Assembly (NCBI GenBank): GCA_964433495.1
Contig: CAYSRC010000024.1
Coordinates: 1-35,105 of the forward strand
DNA: 35,105 bases
Origin: CAYSRC01 sp964433495
GTDB lineage: Bacteria; Bacillota; Clostridia; Oscillospirales; Ruminococcaceae
Direction: 5' to 3'
A program made the position numbers and the translations under genes. This document shows positions 31,801-35,105 of the stretch, piece by piece; within the stretch, counting starts at the first letter, position 1; the number at the start of each line of letters is the position of its first letter. The notes below the pieces were generated by a model. That model worked only from the letters and a program-made list of their open reading frames with translations. It was not told the DNA's origin and did not search any database.

Positions 31801-32876
31801 ACAGGACAGTAGACGGACGAAGCCGAACGGACACCGGGGAAGAATGGGCGATGTTAGAAGCGGCGTACCGGGAGAGCCGGGAGCGACGAAACGGGAGAAC
31901 GGACGCCGAAGCAGTGTCGGACGGGGACGCGGATTTGTATGACGCCGACAGGACAGTAGACGGACGAAGTCGAACGGACACCGGGGAAGAATGGGCGATG
32001 TTAGAAGCGGCGTACCAGGAGAGCCAAAAGCGCCTTGAAGCGGAGAGAAACATGAAGGATATGAAGGCGTTTGAAGAGGCGTTTAATAAAGAGTTCGGAA
32101 TAACCGGCGGGGAGAGTGGGACTGAGAGCGAGAGCGGAAGAGCGGAGGCGACGGACAGCGAGAGAGACGATGCGGCGGATTTTGAGGCCGGATTGAAGGA
32201 AGTGATTGGAACGGACGAGAAGAGTAAGCCTTCGGACGAAGCAGAAATCGACGGGCTTGCGAAAGAACTGTCCGGCGGGACCGCGGAAAGAGAAGGGAGA
32301 GAGGAGGCAGCAGAGCAAGCCGAATCCGAGGGAAAGATTGCTGATTTCTCGTTAGAAAAATATGGTGAAAAGAAAAAGAGCGATCCTGATTTCACAGATT
32401 GCGGCATCAGGATAGAGGATGGCGTTTTGATCATGGAAGGGGATCGCACGTTGGTTGTGGGAAAGATAAGGGATATTAAAAAATATCGAGAAAAACACAG
32501 AGAGGAATTTGCGGACTATCAAGCCCACCATATTGTTCAATACCCAATGTTTAAGAAAAAAATCGAAAGCAGGGGTGAGGGAATAGGCATACTGGTGGAA
32601 GGAAACGCTTCGTCGGATGAAGGAACGCACCAAACCTTTCATGAGTTTAACGAGACTTTTCTATTGCCGTACAGAAACAGCAATACATTGCCGACAGTTG
32701 AAGAATACTCGGGAGCGGTGTATAATGCCTTTATAGAGGTTGGTTATTCGGATATACAGACCGACGTGGCAATAGGATTGGCAAGAATGCAGTTGGAAAG
32801 CTATGGTATAAGCGGGGCTACAAAGATTGAACGGATGCCCCGAGCAGTGAGATTTAAAGGACAAAAGGTGAAGTGA
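28800..32876 (+). CDS. Polymorphic toxin with C-terminal AHH-type nuclease domain
   Basis: A 1358-residue protein with no signal peptide. Residues 1-240 are low-complexity, Ala/Gly/Arg-rich. About 245-355 carry four copies of a short motif (PDTTALSGALF, PDNGLLSGLVF, PDTTALSGHLF, SDNTALWGRMS). 380-625 is charged and helical. 630-860 is a Gly/Ala-rich amphipathic region with AFAGALAGAVSEQV and TSGFGEAAEEMVGYTLE, like the E-x-x-E-E segment of large phage polyvalent proteins. 962-1075 holds a 49-residue tandem repeat. The C-terminal ~130 residues hold DYQAHHIVQYPMF (H1243, H1244) and GTHQTFHEFNETFL, the pattern of AHH nucleases of the HNH/endonuclease VII group. A candidate immunity gene starts one base after the stop. 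It lies in the place where a phage portal/MuF gene would follow terL, but no portal or MuF fold is seen. DNase activity is inferred. Confidence 0.72.
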   Translation: MRKRERTGATASVGAVKSAAARIKGEREEADTGKPPLGAVLSSVGSLRRGISASANSRKATGGETALSAPGATGLIGAAVRAARQADRGRTDMKGIPSGAVFSAAGSAVQGARAREAGEGKRTNAAVLSGTGAARVGTAGLSGMPGTPEVSGTGYGGAATPTPTFGADYSLLPRPAQNAAAGSGGIRWGGHRGFDLAGSRAELERSAADMAARYGRGASEPGGAAEEKGPSAREESLSEKLRTMPDTTALSGALFEGLSEDEGRGKGGTQPVYLPELPDNGLLSGLVFDDETARALLEKREVEPIKFDPHLTPMQTGPDTTALSGHLFDAADKDGQAPAAYAPMSDNTALWGRMSDEQVMRGLIGYNGSGAPEIEHSVRATPLEGSFEQRVEESRSEEETRRRYERIISDHPEARYSKSLYENYNEYYRILDVYGESPGILVLKKLDDLEKRIEAETEAAVQVMNDCLENEDLIERGHRLSSSEDFDRRVDEEISFIREELPSYEDFIARTHRNYEAENAADFTERAGEYEPQQVDFGENDIDFYFANRDRPDFLNDAEDYIPGRNRFYEMGEALGWAYMTDEEYRIYVNIRATEGVEEAHAFFDALYENELKQRRFEKNAQELSELPTAGKALYSLTSGAMSGPTGMMRFFDTLDGSDDHGFNSANEMFSAMMEGASEGERALMDLCYSVGDMSTQSALSGSLGVFGRAGRAATSALNFMETFGDLAGSGKSTGEAFAGALAGAVSEQVISWGIEALGSKGAALLTNGEFEGGMSELLSQKMSGCADTPRGRAFLYTATQLLTSGFGEAAEEMVGYTLECVVEGLQNGGEFSFDPEELCKRGLKAFVVSTVTNAPETVEGYRELTQSLTRGMSERETQEFWVQQSVAELAGAYDAVARRLKEAGVDPEIVDRMMREVMRETVVAATEARIRAEGGADPDGQAPNYDGRGADGDGRGDSRTDAEDERAMLDAAYRESRERRNGRTDVEAVSDGDADLYDADRTVDGRSRTDTGEEWAMLEAAYRESRERRNGRTDAEAVSDGDADLYDADRTVDGRSRTDTGEEWAMLEAAYQESQKRLEAERNMKDMKAFEEAFNKEFGITGGESGTESESGRAEATDSERDDAADFEAGLKEVIGTDEKSKPSDEAEIDGLAKELSGGTAEREGREEAAEQAESEGKIADFSLEKYGEKKKSDPDFTDCGIRIEDGVLIMEGDRTLVVGKIRDIKKYREKHREEFADYQAHHIVQYPMFKKKIESRGEGIGILVEGNASSDEGTHQTFHEFNETFLLPYRNSNTLPTVEEYSGAVYNAFIEVGYSDIQTDVAIGLARMQLESYGISGATKIERMPRAVRFKGQKVK
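31692..32021 (+). repeat. 147-bp in-frame tandem repeat inside the toxin gene
   Basis: Two full copies and a partial third of a 49-codon unit (starting near GCGATGTTAGAAGC, at 31701, 31848 and 31995), nearly identical at DNA level, encoding AMLEAAYRESRERRNGRTD and SDGDADLYDADRTVDGRS. The near identity implies recent duplication and likely copy-number change between strains. Confidence 0.92.
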
Positions 32877-32877
32877 T

Positions 32878-33366
32878 ATGCCGGATTTTAACAAATTGTT
32901 TTCGAAGGAAACCGATATAAAGATTTTTGACGGTTTTTTGATGAAGTGTGGTATCAGCAAAGAACAAATTGTCGATGCGAGGTTGTGCTTTGACCTTTTG
33001 CATTATTGGGCAAGCTGTAAAAGTGACCCGATTACGGAGAAGGAATTGCGCATCTGCTCGATTTATCTGTTCGGCGTGCTGAGCACGATATTCATGGGCG
33101 AAGACAAAAAAGATTTCATGAACATGAAGGTCACGTTCACAGCCTTGATGGTGAGGTACTTTGGGTGCAAGCTTGCGGACGCGGAAGAGACGTTTAACAC
33201 GATACTGGAAAAATCGGACGCGAGGGTAAGCCGGGAGTACAGCGCCACCATGCACGCGGGAATAGAGGGGTATGCCCGATGGAGGTTGGATGGAGATACA
33301 AACGGATATATTGAGGAGATTGAGAAGGCGTACAAGTATTTTATAGTGGACGGAAACCCGCTGTAA
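32878..33366 (+). CDS. Candidate immunity protein for the AHH toxin
   Basis: A 162-residue acidic, helical protein starting MPDFNKLFSKETDIKIFDGF, with FDLLHYWASCKSDPITEKEL and ATMHAGIEGYARWRLDGDTN further on. Its ATG lies one base after the toxin stop codon (TGA-T-ATG), the close coupling expected for an immunity gene; GGTGAAGTGAT gives a weak ribosome site, so coupling is likely. I do not recognise the family. Its C-terminal H-A-G-(I/L)-E-(G/A)-Y segment recurs in the broken gene at 33.7-34.1 kb, which supports a common immunity family. It is ended by a terminator 50 bases later. Confidence 0.65.
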   Translation: MPDFNKLFSKETDIKIFDGFLMKCGISKEQIVDARLCFDLLHYWASCKSDPITEKELRICSIYLFGVLSTIFMGEDKKDFMNMKVTFTALMVRYFGCKLADAEETFNTILEKSDARVSREYSATMHAGIEGYARWRLDGDTNGYIEEIEKAYKYFIVDGNPL

Positions 33367-33413
33367 GGGAGAGCATTTGTGTGAAGGCCGAGGCTTTTGC
33401 ACGTGAAAAGAGG

Positions 33414-33445
33414 GCTCTGCGGTGTAAAGCGCCGCGGGGCTTTTT
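33414..33445 (+). terminator. Terminator, GCTCTGCGGCGC family, copy 2
   Basis: GCTCTGCGGTGT-AAA-GCGCCGCGGGGC followed by TTTTT. It ends the toxin/immunity pair. Confidence 0.88.
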
Positions 33446-33472
33446 GTTTGAGGGGGGAAGCAAGGGCGAGAC

Positions 33473-33526
33473 AATCCCTCAGTCGACTGCGCCGACAGCT
33501 CCCTTTACACAAGGGAGCCTTAAGGG
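33473..33526 (+). repeat. Repeat type B, copy 8
   Basis: An intact, uninterrupted type B element sitting just upstream of the first displaced toxin tail, possibly at the breakpoint of a recombination. Confidence 0.88.
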
Positions 33527-33553
33527 CGAGGGAGAAGGGCAAGGCGGCTTTCG

Positions 33554-33691
33554 GACGCTGATGTCGGCGTTGACAAAATTGATACGATGATAGATAATCA
33601 ACTTGAGAGCAGCAACGGGAAGATATCAAGGTACACGACATTTGAAATACCGAAAACAGGCGGGGTAAAAGCGGCCGAGGGGGAGAAATAA
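33554..33691 (+). pseudogene. Displaced toxin C-terminal tail, cassette 1
   Basis: A 45-codon open stretch without a start codon, encoding DADVGVDKIDTMIDNQLESS, then NGKISRYTTFEIPKTGGVKA, and ending at TAA 33689-33691, one base before the ATG of the next gene. Coding-like codon use and the toxin-then-immunity spacing suggest the 3' end of an alternative toxin tip left behind when the current AHH tip was acquired. The upstream part is lost, and the B repeat lies 27 bases before it. Family not recognised. Confidence 0.5.
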
Positions 33692-33692
33692 A

Positions 33693-34146
33693 ATGGGGAA
33701 AATCCATCCGACCGATAAGGAAAAGGCATTTGAATGTACCAACTTGACAAAAGAGATGTTGGCGGCTGCGCCTAAGCCCATCAATGAGATGACGGAAGGG
33801 GAACGCTATGCAATGATGGTTGCGGCGGCGGGATTGATAAACGGCGTATTTATATCAAAAAGGGGCGACGACGCCGAGAAACAGGTGTTTTTTGATTCGA
33901 GAATCGCGTTTGGCTTGTTTTGTCCAAATGCTTTGATATAATGCCCGACGAAGCGGACGGTATCTACAATGAAATTATGAGCTCTTGCTTGGAGGGGATG
34001 AGAATAGGGGAGACGAAAACGATAACGCAGTAAGTTCCGTCCTGCACGCAGGTCTTGAGGCATATCTAAGAAAAAAGAGGGGAAACGAAAGAGGATATCG
34101 TAGGATGATTGACACGATTATGGATGCGATATTTGCGGAGGATTAG
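33693..34146 (+). pseudogene. Broken immunity gene of cassette 1 (two frameshifts)
   Basis: Frame 1, 33693-33941, encodes MGKIHPTDKEKAFECTNLTK through MMVAAAGLINGVFISKRGDD to a TAA. Frame 2 starts in an overlapping ATG (33941) and gives 30 residues (MPDEADGIYNEIMSSCLEGM...). Frame 3 from about 34033 gives SSVLHAGLEAYLRKKRGNER and RMIDTIMDAIFAED to TAG 34146. Taken together, the pieces follow the same order as the intact immunity protein at 32878, including V/M-L/M-H-A-G-L/I-E-A/G-Y near the C-terminus. I read it as a decayed paralogue. Two or three separate tiny genes would be the alternative, and sequencing error cannot be excluded. Confidence 0.55.
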
Positions 34147-34151
34147 GGAAA

Positions 34152-34247
34152 ATGGGATGGGAAGCCCCCCTATGTGAGAATGAAGTTATCAAGGCAGGAA
34201 ACAGGGGAAAGCTGTTAAGCGTTTATCCGACATGGGGAGGTAAATAG
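34152..34247 (+). pseudogene. Displaced toxin C-terminal tail, cassette 2
   Basis: Codons from about 34152 encode MGWEAPLCENEVIKAGNRGK and end LLSVYPTWGGK at TAG 34245-34247. The closing G-K-x-x-S/T-x-Y-P pattern is common to the last strand of small RNase toxins of the Barnase/EndoU/colicin E5-D/RelE-like group carried by phage and polymorphic toxins. Only about 30 residues remain. It is followed after three bases by an intact gene, as in a toxin-immunity cassette. Confidence 0.45.
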
Positions 34248-34250
34248 CCG

Positions 34251-34646
34251 ATGATACGATACAAGAAAGAAATAAAGTTTTTTAACGGAAAGCCGAAATG
34301 TTTGGACTTTGTATTTAGGAATGAATTTGAGGTGCTGAATACCTTTTTTTGGGAGAACCTGTTTTTCGAGGGAGAGTCGATCAAAGAGAGGTTGGACAGC
34401 GTTTTGGAGGGAAAGGAAGAAAAGGCCGAGGGCGACGGAGAGCTAATGATGTGGAGGGCAACGCCCGAAACAACAATCTTTGTATACTTCGATGAATTGG
34501 AGGAATACGGCGAGGAGTGCATGGAGGACAACAGGCCTATGCCCGGAAAAAGCGTGGTGAGCACGAGGGAGCTTAGGGATTTGATTGATGTATGGGAGGA
34601 GGAACAGCGCAAATTCAAAGAGTATAAGAGCAGTGTTTTAGAATAG
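34251..34646 (+). CDS. Candidate immunity protein of cassette 2
   Basis: A 131-residue acidic protein: MIRYKKEIKFFNGKPKCLDF, then FEVLNTFFWENLFFEGESIK, ELMMWRATPETTIFVYFDEL and a helical end REL-RDLIDVWEEEQRKFKEY. No signal peptide or membrane span. It starts three bases after the stop of a toxin-tail fragment and is preceded by GGGGAGG at 10 bases. Position, size and acidity fit an orphan immunity gene kept to resist kin that carry the matching toxin tip. I do not recognise a named family. Confidence 0.6.
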   Translation: MIRYKKEIKFFNGKPKCLDFVFRNEFEVLNTFFWENLFFEGESIKERLDSVLEGKEEKAEGDGELMMWRATPETTIFVYFDELEEYGEECMEDNRPMPGKSVVSTRELRDLIDVWEEEQRKFKEYKSSVLE

Positions 34647-34772
34647 ATATAGTCAAGCTGCTCGGATAAGCCGTCTTTTTCAAAACGCTCAGCGGGTTCA
34701 AAATATGGGGTAATCTATACGCTTAGACGGCCTTGCCCTATTGGAATCGCAGGTGTGATCCGGTGTTGTTTA

Positions 34773-34805
34773 GCTCTGCGGCGCAAAGCGCCGCGGGGCT
34801 TTTTT
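34773..34805 (+). terminator. Terminator, GCTCTGCGGCGC family, copy 3
   Basis: GCTCTGCGGCGC-AAA-GCGCCGCGGGGC, then six T residues. It ends cassette 2. Confidence 0.9.
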
Positions 34806-34942
34806 GGTGCGCCGGGGTTGGGACTTTTGGGAAAGCGGGAGGGCGGTTTCGGGGATACCCGGGGGTGGGGGAGGACAGGGGATTTTGAGCTCATGGGGGA
34901 CAGGTTTGAAAGGCAGAGCGGGCGGGGAAAGGGCGGGGGGAC

Positions 34943-35052
34943 AATCCCTCAGTCAGCTGACGCTGACAGCTCCCTTTACACACGGCTCGCATATTCCCGT
35001 GAGTTGTACCGCATGTCGTTCCGCTTACACGCGGTAAGGGAGCCTTTAAGGG
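34943..35052 (+). repeat. Repeat type B, copy 9, with nested hairpins
   Basis: AATCCCTCAGTCAGC, TGAC, GCTGACAG, CTCCCTTTACACA; then the nested loop-1 hairpin CTCGC/GTGAG around ATATTCCC and loop-2 hairpin CCGCATGT/ACACGCGG (35009-35034) around CGTTCCGCTT; then AAGGGAGCCTTTAAGGG. The insertion lies in the loop of the second B hairpin. Confidence 0.85.
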
Positions 35053-35056
35053 CTTC

Positions 35057-35105
35057 CCCCTCATCCGCCGACATTGTCGGCACCTTCCCCCCGAGGGGAA
35101 GGTTA
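35057..35105 (+). repeat. Repeat type A, copy 4 (runs off window)
   Basis: CCCCTCATCCGCCGAC, GTCGGC, CCTTCCCC, GGGGAAGGTTA: intact up to the window end. Confidence 0.85.

Noticed and set aside
28800..32876. Portal or MuF head protein identity for the 1358-residue protein, suggested by its position after terL
   Set aside because: No portal or MuF motif could be found in the N-terminal 860 residues; only the genomic position and the toxin tip recall MuF toxins.

Overview
The window looks like the chromosome of a Gram-positive, spore-forming clostridium, most likely a gut Oscillospiraceae/Ruminococcaceae relative. The reasons are strong AGGAGG-type ribosome binding sites, TTGACA/TATAAT promoters, Firmicutes-type LexA boxes (GAAC-N4-GTTC), a Spo0A C-terminal-domain protein, a TxpA-like type I toxin, and GC-rich genes broken by AT-rich islands. 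No rRNA or marker gene is present, so genus-level placement is inference.

Layout. 1-2.7 kb is an AT-rich accessory island: the start of an AbiEi-like antitoxin gene running off the left edge, an AraC/GyrI-like regulator, two orphan ORF fragments and a broken RHS/YD-repeat gene. 2.7-5.7 kb holds a monofunctional peptidoglycan glycosyltransferase, a two-CBS-domain protein and a GNAT acetyltransferase. 5.7-6.8 kb is a repeat cluster followed by tRNA-Gly(CCC) with promoter and terminator. 7.1-8.4 kb is a Y-family polymerase gene with two LexA boxes placed on its promoter. 8.6-9.9 kb is a ROK regulator.

10.8-21.7 kb is one large catabolic operon from a single recognisable promoter to a terminator: RbsABC-type ABC transporter (ATPase, permease, binding protein, second permease), a GH31 glycosidase (alpha-xylosidase-like), xylulokinase, a DUF4867 cupin-like protein and a FucI-superfamily isomerase. 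The likely flow is uptake of a small glycoside, hydrolysis, isomerisation and phosphorylation of the released sugar. No classical xylose isomerase is present.

22.6-27.9 kb is a prophage remnant: a candidate structured RNA, a stand-alone Spo0A-C protein, a membrane SH3-like protein, a type I toxin with its antisense RNA, a coiled-coil membrane protein, a small phage protein, a rearrangement junction with a DUF7841-like fragment, tRNA-Ala(GGC), and small and large terminase subunits. 28.6-34.8 kb is a polymorphic-toxin locus: a 1358-residue protein ending in an AHH-type nuclease domain, its adjacent candidate immunity gene, then two displaced toxin-tail/immunity cassettes, one of them frameshifted.

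The most unusual structure is a family of modular intergenic repeats (5.9-6.7, 10.1-10.5, 21.8-22.4, 28.0-28.6, 33.5 and 34.9-35.1 kb). They consist of hairpins with fixed loop sequences but different, compensating stem sequences, and are nested inside each other at hairpin loops. I know of no named family that fits.
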